A stretch of DNA of 64,000 bases, taken from Nocardia otitidiscaviarum NBRC 14405. GTDB taxonomy: Bacteria > Actinomycetota > Actinomycetes > Mycobacteriales > Mycobacteriaceae. The notes under the pieces were generated by a model. The model was given only the letters and a program-made list of their open reading frames with translations, did not search any database and was not told where the DNA came from. The stretch lies in the NCBI RefSeq assembly GCF_000308635.1, contig NZ_BAGD01000088.1, positions 1 to 64,000 on the forward strand, in the 5' to 3' direction. The position numbers were made by a program, and so were the translations under genes. This document shows, one piece after another, positions 16,327-24,162 of the stretch (its first letter is position 1; each line of letters opens with the position of its first letter).

Positions 16327-17533
16327 AAGAGCGGGCGATGATCGCCGAACGTAACTGCCACAGACCGGAAGTCACCGTCGGATCCAATCCGGTCAGCTGC
16401 CCGATGCGGCGCAGTCGATAGTCCACGGTATTCGTGTGTATGTGCAACTCGCGGGCGGTGCGCTGGCGATTGAGATTGTTGGCGATATGGCTCAGCAGGG
16501 TGTCGAGCAGTTCGGGATGCGAATCGAGCGGATCCAGCAGTGAGCCGAGGGCCTCGCGGCCCGGCCCCGGCCGCGTCAGCTGATATTCCAGTGCCATATC
16601 GGTGAATCGGTACAGGCCCGGAACGCAATGGAGCCGCTGCACCATGTCGAGCACCTCGTGGGCGCGATCGGCCGCACCAGGCACATCGTCGACGGCGGCG
16701 GTGACCACGGCGGCGGTCACCGACACCCGCGCGGCGGCCGAGAGATGCTCGAGCAGTTCGTCGAGATGCTCGTCGCGGCGGCCCGCCGTCGGCAGCAGGA
16801 TCGTGCCGCCGTCCACGCTGAGCAGCGCGAGTGCGTCCTCACCGCAGCGGGCGCCGAGTTCGGTCTGTAGCCGCCGGAGTTTGCGCCGGGCGACGACCTT
16901 GCCGTCGAGCATCGGGTGCCGTTCGTCCGGATGCATCGGAATATCCAGCGCCAGTACGAAATACGCGTCCGCGATGGCGATCCCGCACTCCCGGGCCATG
17001 GTCGAGGTCGGGCAGCCCGCCAGCAGGGCCGAGGTCAGGGTGTGCACGGCGGTGTGATGTTCGCTGACGGCCGCCCGATGTTCGCGCACGTAGGCACGGG
17101 CGACCGTGGCGTTCATGGTGTCCAGCATCTCCACCACCAATTTCGCACCGCCCACGAGATTGTCGTAGTCGTTGGCCGTCGCATTCGACAGCACCAGATC
17201 CATTCCGACCTTGAATCCCTCGTGGATGGCGTGCAGGATCGTGTCGATCGGCACGCCTTCGCGCGCCCAGCCCGCCGCCGCGGCGGCCAGCCGGTCGGTC
17301 TTCGCGGGGATGTCCTGCCCGTCCAGCATGCTGACCGACAGCCGTAGGCAGAACCTGGTGATCGTGGTGACATCCCCGGCGATGATGTCGCCGGGCAGGG
17401 TGCCGCAGGGGATCACGTTGTCGACGAAGTGCCCGACCAGTCGCCTCGATACGGCGCGCACGTCCTGCAGTGGGGAGGACATGGGTTTGCCCGAGAGGGT
17501 GAGTCCCGCCGGGAGTGCCTCGTTGGATGTCAT
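16316..17533 (-). CDS. PucR/CdaR-type transcriptional regulator
   Basis: A 405-residue regulator. The N-terminal sensor region includes a RsbT-co-antagonist-like stretch with DTILHAIHEGFKVGM. The middle GGDEF-like (CdaR) domain follows, and the C-terminal PucR helix-turn-helix is at about 345-400 (NLNRQRTARELHIHTNTVDYRLRRI, two segments). Such proteins control purine, sugar-acid or secondary metabolism. AAAGGAG 6 bases ahead of the ATG at 17533 fixes the start. It is monocistronic; the 250 bases upstream hold its promoter and nothing else that I can name. Confidence 0.85.
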   Translation of the reverse strand: MTSNEALPAGLTLSGKPMSSPLQDVRAVSRRLVGHFVDNVIPCGTLPGDIIAGDVTTITRFCLRLSVSMLDGQDIPAKTDRLAAAAAGWAREGVPIDTILHAIHEGFKVGMDLVLSNATANDYDNLVGGAKLVVEMLDTMNATVARAYVREHRAAVSEHHTAVHTLTSALLAGCPTSTMARECGIAIADAYFVLALDIPMHPDERHPMLDGKVVARRKLRRLQTELGARCGEDALALLSVDGGTILLPTAGRRDEHLDELLEHLSAAARVSVTAAVVTAAVDDVPGAADRAHEVLDMVQRLHCVPGLYRFTDMALEYQLTRPGPGREALGSLLDPLDSHPELLDTLLSHIANNLNRQRTARELHIHTNTVDYRLRRIGQLTGLDPTVTSGLWQLRSAIIARSFTE

Positions 17534-17783
17534 CGTCGACTCCTTTCCGCCCAGGTGCTGCGGTCCTTTCGGCCGATGATCGAAGCCTAAAGTGAAGAAG
17601 CGCTCACCTTCTACTCCCCTTTCGCGCCGCGGCCCCGGTATCGGCGCACCTGGCGAACGACCAGCCGCCTTGTCCACAGAATCGGACTTTCGACCAGTTC
17701 GAGACGGCACCGCCTGTACACAAGCGCTCACTTTTCATCGCCCAGCTTCGCTCAGTCCTACGGCTCGCCAGAACCGGCCACAT

Positions 17784-18737
17784 TCACGCCACGATCGACG
17801 CGTACCGCTCGGTGAGGACCGCGACGCGATCGGCGGGCCAGCCGCAGCGCACCTCGCCGTGGACCGCGGCGAAGAACAGGTCGAGGTGGACGTGCCAGGC
17901 GGCGAGGAATTCGGGAGCCAGCGCGATCAGGTGGCGTGGCAGGTTCTGGCTCAGTTCGACGCGGGTGCCGAACTCCGGGTCCGTGACGACGGTCCAGCGA
18001 ACTCGGCCGACCGGCACACCGTCGTGGAGCCAGCTGTACTCGAGTATTCGCGGCGGCTCGACGGCGGTGACGGTTCCGATCGGGATGTGCTCGTTGTACG
18101 CACGCACCGGCGGCTGCCCGCCGACGGCCGCGGCGGCGTCCTCGACGAGCACCGACCACACCTCGTCGGCGGGCTTCCAGACCAGATCGCGGACGAACCG
18201 GATGTCGCGGTCATCGCCCGCTTCGGCGAGAACGCCGGTGTCCAAGTCGAATTCGGCGATGTACCGCTCGACCCGGGGCAGGAATTCACCGTTCGGACTC
18301 GCCGCCACGCCGTCGAGTGCGGCAACGAGTTCGGTCAGGCAGTCTTCCCAGCCGACCGCGGAGCGGGCCGCGCCCAGGCGACCGATTCCGCCGCCACCGA
18401 TGGTTTGAGTGAAGACCAGCCGACACCCGGCCCCGTCGGGCATCAGTTCGAAGCGCAGCACGTCGTGGCTCCAGCGGAACATGAATACCTTGGGCCGGTC
18501 GACCTCGAGGACTTCACCCGCCCAGGTGCCGTCCACCACGGCCTCGCCCGGGAAGGTGAACCGCATCGGCACACCGGGCCGCAACTCGGTGTAGTCCACC
18601 GACGCCGGGAACCAGGCGGCCAACTCCTTCGGGTCGGTGATCGCCTTCCACACCTTCTCCGGTGGATGTGCCAGACGGCGCTCGAGCCGCAGGATCGGTT
18701 CGCCGCGAACGGCATTCAGCTCGACCCGGTCGTCCAT
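17784..18737 (-). CDS. SRPBCC/AHSA1 protein with two domains
   Basis: A 317-residue protein with two START-like AHSA1 domains. The first (about 10-150) begins LERRLAHPPEKVWKAITD, with FPASVDY and FTFPGEAVVDG. The second (about 165-310) includes FVRDLVWKPADEVWSVL and PPRILEYSWLHDG. The fold binds hydrophobic ligands. The gene starts one base after the stop of the ArsR gene, and AGGAGG lies within the end of ArsR, so the two are translationally coupled. ArsR-AHSA1 pairs are common and usually function as a ligand-responsive unit. Confidence 0.85.
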   Translation of the reverse strand: MDDRVELNAVRGEPILRLERRLAHPPEKVWKAITDPKELAAWFPASVDYTELRPGVPMRFTFPGEAVVDGTWAGEVLEVDRPKVFMFRWSHDVLRFELMPDGAGCRLVFTQTIGGGGIGRLGAARSAVGWEDCLTELVAALDGVAASPNGEFLPRVERYIAEFDLDTGVLAEAGDDRDIRFVRDLVWKPADEVWSVLVEDAAAAVGGQPPVRAYNEHIPIGTVTAVEPPRILEYSWLHDGVPVGRVRWTVVTDPEFGTRVELSQNLPRHLIALAPEFLAAWHVHLDLFFAAVHGEVRCGWPADRVAVLTERYASIVA

Positions 18738-18738
18738 G

Positions 18739-19074
18739 TCATTCCTCCTCGTCATCGGGCGCGGTGCCGTCGGGCATGGTGTCGAGGTGGTGCTCCAGGG
18801 CATTCAGACTGGTCTCCCACAGCGAGCGGTAGGGGGCCAGCCACAGGTCGATCTCGGCGAGCGGCTGCGGTCGCAGCCGATACCACCGACGCTGCGCATC
18901 CCGCCGCACCTCGACCAGCCCCGCCCGATGCAGCACCTTCAGATGTTTGGAGACCGTCGGCTGCGCCAGCCGCAACTCCGCCACCAGCTCCCCCACCAGC
19001 CGGTCGCGATCCCGCAGCAGGTCGAGTATCTCCCGACGCCGCGGCTCGGCCACCACCTCGAACGTATATGCCAT
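18739..19074 (-). CDS. ArsR-family winged-helix regulator (SdpR-like)
   Basis: A 111-residue ArsR/SdpR-type repressor. EVVAEPRRREILDLL is followed by the recognition region LAQPTVSKHLKVLHRAGLVEVRR. No cysteine or histidine metal site is visible, as in the SRPBCC-linked subgroup. The ATG at 19074 gives the family N-terminus MAYTFEVV. Just upstream, AATATA occurs twice 16 bases apart (19080-19101) next to a TATATGCC/GGCAATATA near-palindrome, a likely autoregulatory operator. Confidence 0.87.
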   Translation of the reverse strand: MAYTFEVVAEPRRREILDLLRDRDRLVGELVAELRLAQPTVSKHLKVLHRAGLVEVRRDAQRRWYRLRPQPLAEIDLWLAPYRSLWETSLNALEHHLDTMPDGTAPDDEEE

Positions 19075-19103
19075 ACCGGCAATATAGCCAATGTGGAATA
19101 TAA
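19064..19103 (-). promoter_or_regulatory. AT-rich repeat over the ArsR start
   Basis: TATATGCC-atacc-GGCAATATA spans the start codon and is followed by a second AATATA, in an otherwise GC-rich sequence. Its position suits an ArsR operator with promoter. The arms differ by one inserted base. Confidence 0.4.
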
Positions 19104-19131
19104 AGGCAACGGATGCGGCCATCCGACACGG

Positions 19132-19974
19132 TCACACCTCGACGCTGTCCCTCTCGCGTCGAGGAGAACGGAGCAATCGCCACGCCACCAGCAGCAGCGC
19201 GACCGCGCCGAGCAGAAGCAGCACCGTGGTGTCGGACAGGGCGGCGGTGAGACGCAGCACCCGGTCTTCGAGATCGACACTGGCGTCGGCGTTTCCAGCG
19301 ATGATCGAGCCGCCGTCGGAGAGTAGGAACAGTGCGCCGACGGCGATGAAGAACACGCCCGAGAGCAGCGATGTGGTGTGCAGGTGGAGACGCCCGATCG
19401 TGATCGGGCGACCGCGCAGCCAGCGGCGGTGGCCGAGGTCGAAGCGATCCCAGAGCAGGGCCAGGACGAACAGCGGCAGGGCCATGCCCAGCGCGTAGAC
19501 GGCGAGCAGGGTGCCACCGTGCACCGGGGAGGAACTCAGGGCCGCCACCGTGAGAATCGAGCCGAGAATCGGGCCGACGCAGAATCCGGACAGTCCGTAG
19601 ACCATGCCGAGCAGATAGACCGCGCCGGACTTCTCGGATCCGCCGTGCTTGGCCATTCCGCGTTGGGCGAAACCGAACGCGAAACCGCGACCGAGCATCT
19701 GCACCACTCCGAGCGCGATGATGGTCCAGCCGCCGATGGCGATCACGAGTTCGCGATGCCGGGTCAGCACGCCCCCGAGTAGTGATCCGGCCGCACCGAG
19801 CGGTACCAGGGTGGTGCACAGGCCGAGGTAGAAGATGCCGGTGCGGGACATCAATTTCCCGGTGGCACCGAAGGAGTACGCGAAAAAGCTCGGCAGCAGC
19901 AGTGCGCTGCACGGGCTCAGCAGCGCCAGTACCCCACCGAGAAACGCTGCGGCATAACCGATTCCGGAGCTCAC
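19132..19974 (-). CDS. CcdA-like membrane thiol-disulfide transporter
   Basis: A 280-residue DsbD/CcdA-family membrane protein with six or seven helices, passing electrons from cytoplasmic thioredoxin to extracytoplasmic thiol proteins. The helix-1 cysteine motif is ALLSPCSALLLPSF and the partner cysteine is in LSGFCVGPILG. The loop is long and basic (DLGHRRWLRGRP). The GTG at 19974 overlaps the DsbA stop by 4 bases (GTGA), so the two are one operon. A second CcdA module lies at 27946-28830. Confidence 0.85.
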   Translation of the reverse strand: MSSGIGYAAAFLGGVLALLSPCSALLLPSFFAYSFGATGKLMSRTGIFYLGLCTTLVPLGAAGSLLGGVLTRHRELVIAIGGWTIIALGVVQMLGRGFAFGFAQRGMAKHGGSEKSGAVYLLGMVYGLSGFCVGPILGSILTVAALSSSPVHGGTLLAVYALGMALPLFVLALLWDRFDLGHRRWLRGRPITIGRLHLHTTSLLSGVFFIAVGALFLLSDGGSIIAGNADASVDLEDRVLRLTAALSDTTVLLLLGAVALLLVAWRLLRSPRRERDSVEV

Positions 19975-20753
19975 TTGACGCCCTCCCGGTCGCGTAGCCC
20001 GGCTTCGATCACCGCGATCATCTGCTCGACCGGCCGCGCGCCCAGGATCGGCCGCCCATTGATCAGGAAGGCCGGCGTGGAGCCGACTCCGATCCCGATC
20101 GCCTCGCTCATATCGACGTCCACGGCGTCGCGCGCCGCATCGGAATTCAGGTCCGCCCGGAACTTGGCGATATCGGCGACCCCGGCGCGCATCGCCCACT
20201 CGGTCACGGTGTCATCGGTGTACGCACCGGTGTTCTTCTTCTCCGGCGAATGGGCGAACAGCAGATCGTGCATCTCCCAGAAGCGGCCCTGCCGCCCCGC
20301 CGCCCAGGCGGCCCGCGCCGCCACCTCGGATTCCGGCCCGAAGAACGCCATACTCCGCCACTCGATGCGCAACTGCCCGCTGTCGAGATACCGCCGCACC
20401 AGTTCCGGTTCGGTGTACTGGGCGAACTGTTTGCAGTACGGGCATTGGAAATCGGAGTATTCGATCATCACCACCGGTGCGTCCACCGCACCGCGCGCCA
20501 TGGGGTCGGCGGCGTCTCGACGCGCCAGGGCGGCCAGCTGCCGAATGATCTCGTCGTCCGCCGTGGACGTGGTCGCCGAATCCGCCCGTGCGGATTCCTC
20601 GGTGCGTTTGTGGGCGATCTGCGAGATCGCGATCACGAGCAAGGCCACCGCGGCGAACACCGCGAGACCCGCCCCGATCTTCGCGATGGCCGGTCGAGCG
20701 GACGACCGTGTGGCCGGAGTGTTCCGGGCACGGCGCTGGGAACGATTGGACAT
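19971..20753 (-). CDS. Membrane-anchored DsbA-family thiol oxidoreductase
   Basis: A 260-residue thioredoxin-fold protein of the DsbA/DSBA-like thioredoxin_4 family. A basic cytoplasmic tail precedes one N-terminal membrane anchor (about residues 25-46). The active site is YSDFQCPYCKQF, with the cis-Pro loop VGSTPAFLINGRP. It probably makes or isomerises disulfides in exported proteins. The start at 20753 has AGGAG upstream. It overlaps the CcdA gene, its likely redox partner. Confidence 0.88.
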   Translation of the reverse strand: MSNRSQRRARNTPATRSSARPAIAKIGAGLAVFAAVALLVIAISQIAHKRTEESARADSATTSTADDEIIRQLAALARRDAADPMARGAVDAPVVMIEYSDFQCPYCKQFAQYTEPELVRRYLDSGQLRIEWRSMAFFGPESEVAARAAWAAGRQGRFWEMHDLLFAHSPEKKNTGAYTDDTVTEWAMRAGVADIAKFRADLNSDAARDAVDVDMSEAIGIGVGSTPAFLINGRPILGARPVEQMIAVIEAGLRDREGVK

Positions 20754-20861
20754 GGGAGACTCCTGACTACGCACGTCCGGCGTGGACGCGCGACCTACGA
20801 CTCGAGGACATGCCGAATACAGCCCACCCGCCGACGGCGAGTCGGTGCTGCACGGGGTCGT

Positions 20862-21299
20862 CTAAATCCGCAGGACGGTAGTCAGATCCAGTGGTGATAT
20901 CGGCGGGCCCGTCGTCTCGATCGGCACCGGCCGCACGGACGGTGAACGTCCGGCCACGGCCGGGTCCGGCGTGTCCCGGATCGCGAGCGGTATCCGGATG
21001 TCCTCCCGATGCGACGCGGCATCCCGCAGCGGCGTCGGGGGCTGTTCAGGCATCTTCCGGCAACCCGGTGCCTTGTCCGCGCTCACCGCGACGGCCGCCG
21101 CTCCGGTCACCTCCGCCGCCGCTCCGGCGGACACCGCCGCCACCTCCGGAACCCACTGGGCAGTCGGAGACCGATCAGCGGACGCACATGCCGCGACCAG
21201 GCTGACAACCAGGCCGAGAACAGCCGCCACCACGACTCCGACCAGCGCGGGACGGCGCTGCGAAGCCACCCGTCGACGCGAACCGGATCGGAGACTCAC
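20862..21299 (-). CDS. Putative lipoprotein of unknown function
   Basis: A 145-residue protein with an Arg-rich start, a hydrophobic stretch (about residues 18-38) and a lipobox-like LVAAC, then a low-complexity Ala/Val/Pro mature part containing one more cysteine (PGCRKMP). The GTG at 21299 gives a normal lipoprotein leader. No domain is recognised. Coding bias supports it moderately; it may be part of the thiol-redox operon, since it reads in the same direction 108 bases upstream of the DsbA gene. Confidence 0.5.
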   Translation of the reverse strand: MSLRSGSRRRVASQRRPALVGVVVAAVLGLVVSLVAACASADRSPTAQWVPEVAAVSAGAAAEVTGAAAVAVSADKAPGCRKMPEQPPTPLRDAASHREDIRIPLAIRDTPDPAVAGRSPSVRPVPIETTGPPISPLDLTTVLRI

Positions 21300-21505
21300 G
21301 CCGCCGAGTGTACGACACCGCCACGGACGGGCCGGATTACAGCTGCCGCCGGGCAATCCTTCGGATACCGCCACTCACCTTGGGCGTGCGGGAATCCTTC
21401 ACGCCAGCGTGCTGGGCGCGGTGTTCGACCGGCCCGACAGTCCACTGTCGGGTGGCCTATGCTCGGACAGCGGTTGATCCGTTGCGTCACATCGGGGGAT
21501 GTTGA

Positions 21506-22393
21506 ATGAGCTTTCGCACACCGGCCCGGCCGGTGGATATCGAGGAGACTTTTCCGGAACTGGCCGCGCTGCGCCTGGATACGGTGCGATTGCATCCCAG
21601 GCCCGGTCGGCCGACGGCCGCGGACAGTTCGGTCGGCGGGCCGCTGCGATGGCCGGAAGGTGAACCGTGGCCGGTCTGCGAGGAGCCGCATTTCGGAATC
21701 GCATCGGCCACACCGGTCGAGGACGAGGTTCCCATGGTGCCGATCGTGCAGGTGTGGCGGCGGGACGCGCCCGGGCTCCCGTTTCCGGAGGGGCGTGACC
21801 TCCTCCAGGTGCTGTGGTGCCCGCTCGATCACGAAGAGCTCGAATGTCCACGCCCACAGGTGTTCTGGCGAGACTCGGCGACGGCTGGAACGATGCGGGC
21901 GGCCCCGGCGCTGCCCGCGGCCGCCGAGCCGGAATACATCCCGTCACCGTGTCTGGTGCATCCGGAGCAGGTCGCCGAGTACCCCAGCTGGGATCTACAA
22001 TTGCACCCTCGCCTCCGGGGTGCGCTGCGACCCCGGTTCGAGCAGCTCACAGCGGACACCGGCTGGCAGTATCAGTACCACCTGTCCACCGCCCCGGGCA
22101 TCAAGCTCGGCGGGTATCCGGGCTGGTCCACCGATCCGGTGTGGCCCGACTGCGCGTCCTGCGGGCAGCGCATGGAGCATTTGCTCACCGTGCCGAGTTC
22201 GGAATACGACGGCGAGAGCTGGCGCACCTGGCTGCCGCTGGAGGAGCGGACGGCACCCGCGATCCAAGCGGACTCGTACTACCCGACCGATCGACTCGAA
22301 CCGGTCGGCGTTCACATCGGCCGCTCCGGAGGCGTCTACATCTTCGAATGCCGTCGATGCCCGGACCGCCCGATCGCCCACGAGCACGATTGA
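21506..22393 (+). CDS. DUF1963 (YwqG-like) protein
   Basis: A 295-residue protein. The late segment GIKLGGYPGWSTDPVW, then CASCGQRMEHLL, and the end GGVYIFECRRC match DUF1963, a cytoplasmic beta-rich family of unknown function. Cysteine pairs CxxC and CRRC could bind zinc. GGGGGATG lies upstream of the ATG. It is followed by a GNAT gene 60 bases away that appears to have its own promoter. Confidence 0.78.
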   Translation: MSFRTPARPVDIEETFPELAALRLDTVRLHPRPGRPTAADSSVGGPLRWPEGEPWPVCEEPHFGIASATPVEDEVPMVPIVQVWRRDAPGLPFPEGRDLLQVLWCPLDHEELECPRPQVFWRDSATAGTMRAAPALPAAAEPEYIPSPCLVHPEQVAEYPSWDLQLHPRLRGALRPRFEQLTADTGWQYQYHLSTAPGIKLGGYPGWSTDPVWPDCASCGQRMEHLLTVPSSEYDGESWRTWLPLEERTAPAIQADSYYPTDRLEPVGVHIGRSGGVYIFECRRCPDRPIAHEHD

Positions 22394-22453
22394 TCCGGCC
22401 GCTCCACAAGAATTCGATTCCTCGCGGCGGCACGACCCCACTAGTGTGCTGCC

Positions 22454-23164
22454 GTGAGCGAGAGCATCGACGAACCGCACCGGTTCACACCCGTTCCGGA
22501 TCCCCGTCCGGCCGACGAGCGGTGGCCGGAGATGATCTGGCCGGTGCCCGCGACGACGGAGTTGGTCGGTGCGACGGTGCGGCTGACACCGCTCGACCCG
22601 GCCGCGGACGCGGCGGCGCTGTTCGCGGCGCTCGACCACGACCGGGTGTGGGCGCACGTGCCGTGGCGGCCGTCGGATCCGCTGCGATTTCGCGAGCACT
22701 TGGAAGTCACCGGCCGGCAGCCGGATTGGCAGCTGTGGACCGTGCGGACTCGGCGGCGCATCGGCGACGTGGACGCCGACACGGTGGTGGGGGTCACCGC
22801 CTATCTCGCGGTGTCCGCGCGTGATGCGGCGCTGGAGATCGGGTTCACGCTGTACGACCCGACGGTATGGGCGACGAGCGTCAATCCCGAAACCAAGCTG
22901 CTGCTCCTCGAATTCGCGTTCGACCGGTTGCGCGTGGGGCGGGTACAGCTGAAAACCGATGTGCGCAACCATCGTTCACAACAGGCCATCGCGCGTCTCG
23001 GCGCTCGCTACGAGGGGGTGCTGCGCCGCAACTTCCGTCGCGCCGACGGCACCGTTCGTGACAGCGTGCTGTTCTCGATCATCGCCGAGGACTGGCCCGC
23101 GACCCGAACGCGGCTGACCGCTCGGCTCGACCGGGCCGTGCGAGCCGGCAACGGGGCACCGTAG
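22454..23164 (+). CDS. GNAT N-acetyltransferase (RimJ/RimL type)
   Basis: A 236-residue acetyltransferase_3 protein. Marks are TVRLTPLDPAADAAALFAAL, LEIGFTLYDPTVWATSVNPE, LKTDVRNHRSQQAIARLGA and GVLRRNFRRADG. Relatives acetylate protein N-termini or small amines. The GTG start has TAGTGT ending 6 bases before it and no ribosome site, so the message is probably leaderless. Confidence 0.85.
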   Translation: MSESIDEPHRFTPVPDPRPADERWPEMIWPVPATTELVGATVRLTPLDPAADAAALFAALDHDRVWAHVPWRPSDPLRFREHLEVTGRQPDWQLWTVRTRRRIGDVDADTVVGVTAYLAVSARDAALEIGFTLYDPTVWATSVNPETKLLLLEFAFDRLRVGRVQLKTDVRNHRSQQAIARLGARYEGVLRRNFRRADGTVRDSVLFSIIAEDWPATRTRLTARLDRAVRAGNGAP

Positions 23165-23170
23165 ACCGAT

Positions 23171-23199
23171 ATCGCCGGTGATCCGGTCGGTGCGGCGAT
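23171..23199. terminator. Candidate hairpin between convergent acetyltransferase genes
   Basis: ATCGCCG (23171-23177) and CGGCGAT (23193-23199) pair perfectly with a 15-base loop. They fill the 37-base gap between the stops of the GNAT gene and the ArsR-ArsN fusion. Confidence 0.45.
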
Positions 23200-23201
23200 G
23201 A

Positions 23202-24062
23202 TCAGGCGGCCGGACCGCGGCGTTCGAGCAGGACGGTGTCGCGCCATTCGCCGTCGAGGCGGGCGATGCGCTCGCGGACGCCGATGGTGCGGAAGCCGGC
23301 CGCGTGATGCAGGGCGATACTCGCGCGGTTCTCGGGGAAGATCGAGTTCTGTAGCGTCCACAGGCCCGCCTCGTCGGCGGTGCACACCTGGGTGCGCAGC
23401 AGCGCCTTGCCGACACCGCGGCCCCGCATGCCCGCGGCCACGTAGACCGAGGTCTCGGCGACGCCGCGGTAGCAGTCACGGCGGGAGACGGGGGCCAGCG
23501 CCGCCCAGCCCACGACCGCGCCGTCGATCTCGGCGACCCAGCGATGCCCGGGCAGCCAGGCGGCATCGAGATCAGCGCGGTCCGGCACCTCGGTTTCGAA
23601 CGTGGCGTTGCGCGTGGCGATTCCCTCACCGTAGATGCGGAGCACGGCGTCCCAGTCGGCATCGGTCATGGCGCGGACGGTGACATCGTCGGGGATGTCC
23701 TGGGGGCAGCACGGTTGCGGCGGCAGCACACCCATGACGGCGTCGGCGGCGTGCGGCAGACCGGTGCAGCAGGCGGGGTTGACGGTGACCACGGTGCTGG
23801 TGCGTTCCTTGTGCACCAGCACGAAGCCCACATCGGCGAGTTTGCGGACGTGGTGGGAGACGGTGGGCTGGCCGATGCCGAGGGCGTCGGCGATCTCCCC
23901 CACCGTCATCCCGGCCGGTCGGCTGGCGACCTGGTGCAGCAGGCGCACCCGCGTCGGATCGGCCAGGCAGGCGAACCAGCTCGCGTAGGTGGTCGCGTCG
24001 GCGACCGGCAGGGGGTCCACGCGGTATTCGGACCGTACGACCGGCATATCCAGCGACGTCAT
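23202..24062 (-). CDS. ArsR-ArsN fusion: arsenic repressor joined to arsinothricin-type N-acetyltransferase
   Basis: A 286-residue two-domain protein. Residues about 20-100 are an ArsR winged helix (LADPTRVRLLHQV, LGIGQPTVSHHVRKLADVG). Next comes a cysteine-rich linker with two CC pairs (NPACCTGL and PQPCCPQ), candidate As(III) ligands. Residues about 130-286 are a PAT/ArsN1-type acetyltransferase (NATFETEVP, RGRGVGKALL, SIFPENRAS and WRDTVLLERR). ArsN1 acetylates arsinothricin or phosphinothricin. The ATG at 24062 avoids the operator area; the longer reading to 24101 would run through it. It is divergent from the flavoprotein gene. Confidence 0.87.
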   Translation of the reverse strand: MTSLDMPVVRSEYRVDPLPVADATTYASWFACLADPTRVRLLHQVASRPAGMTVGEIADALGIGQPTVSHHVRKLADVGFVLVHKERTSTVVTVNPACCTGLPHAADAVMGVLPPQPCCPQDIPDDVTVRAMTDADWDAVLRIYGEGIATRNATFETEVPDRADLDAAWLPGHRWVAEIDGAVVGWAALAPVSRRDCYRGVAETSVYVAAGMRGRGVGKALLRTQVCTADEAGLWTLQNSIFPENRASIALHHAAGFRTIGVRERIARLDGEWRDTVLLERRGPAA

Positions 24063-24073
24063 GCCTCCACTAT

Positions 24074-24148
24074 ATCGATGTACATCAATGGTTGCTTTCA
24101 TCGACAGCTGTCGATAGAGTTCGAGGCATTAAATCGATGAGTGTCGAT
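24074..24148. promoter_or_regulatory. Three 16-base ArsR-type operators in a divergent promoter
   Basis: The motif ATCGA-N6-TCGAT occurs three times: 24074-24089 (last arm TCAAT), 24100-24115 (ATCGACAGCTGTCGAT, a perfect palindrome) and 24133-24148. Centres are 26 and 33 bases apart. They fill the gap between the ArsR-ArsN fusion and the flavoprotein gene and would allow joint control. Confidence 0.7.
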
Positions 24149-24162
24149 GGAAGGATCTTCCG

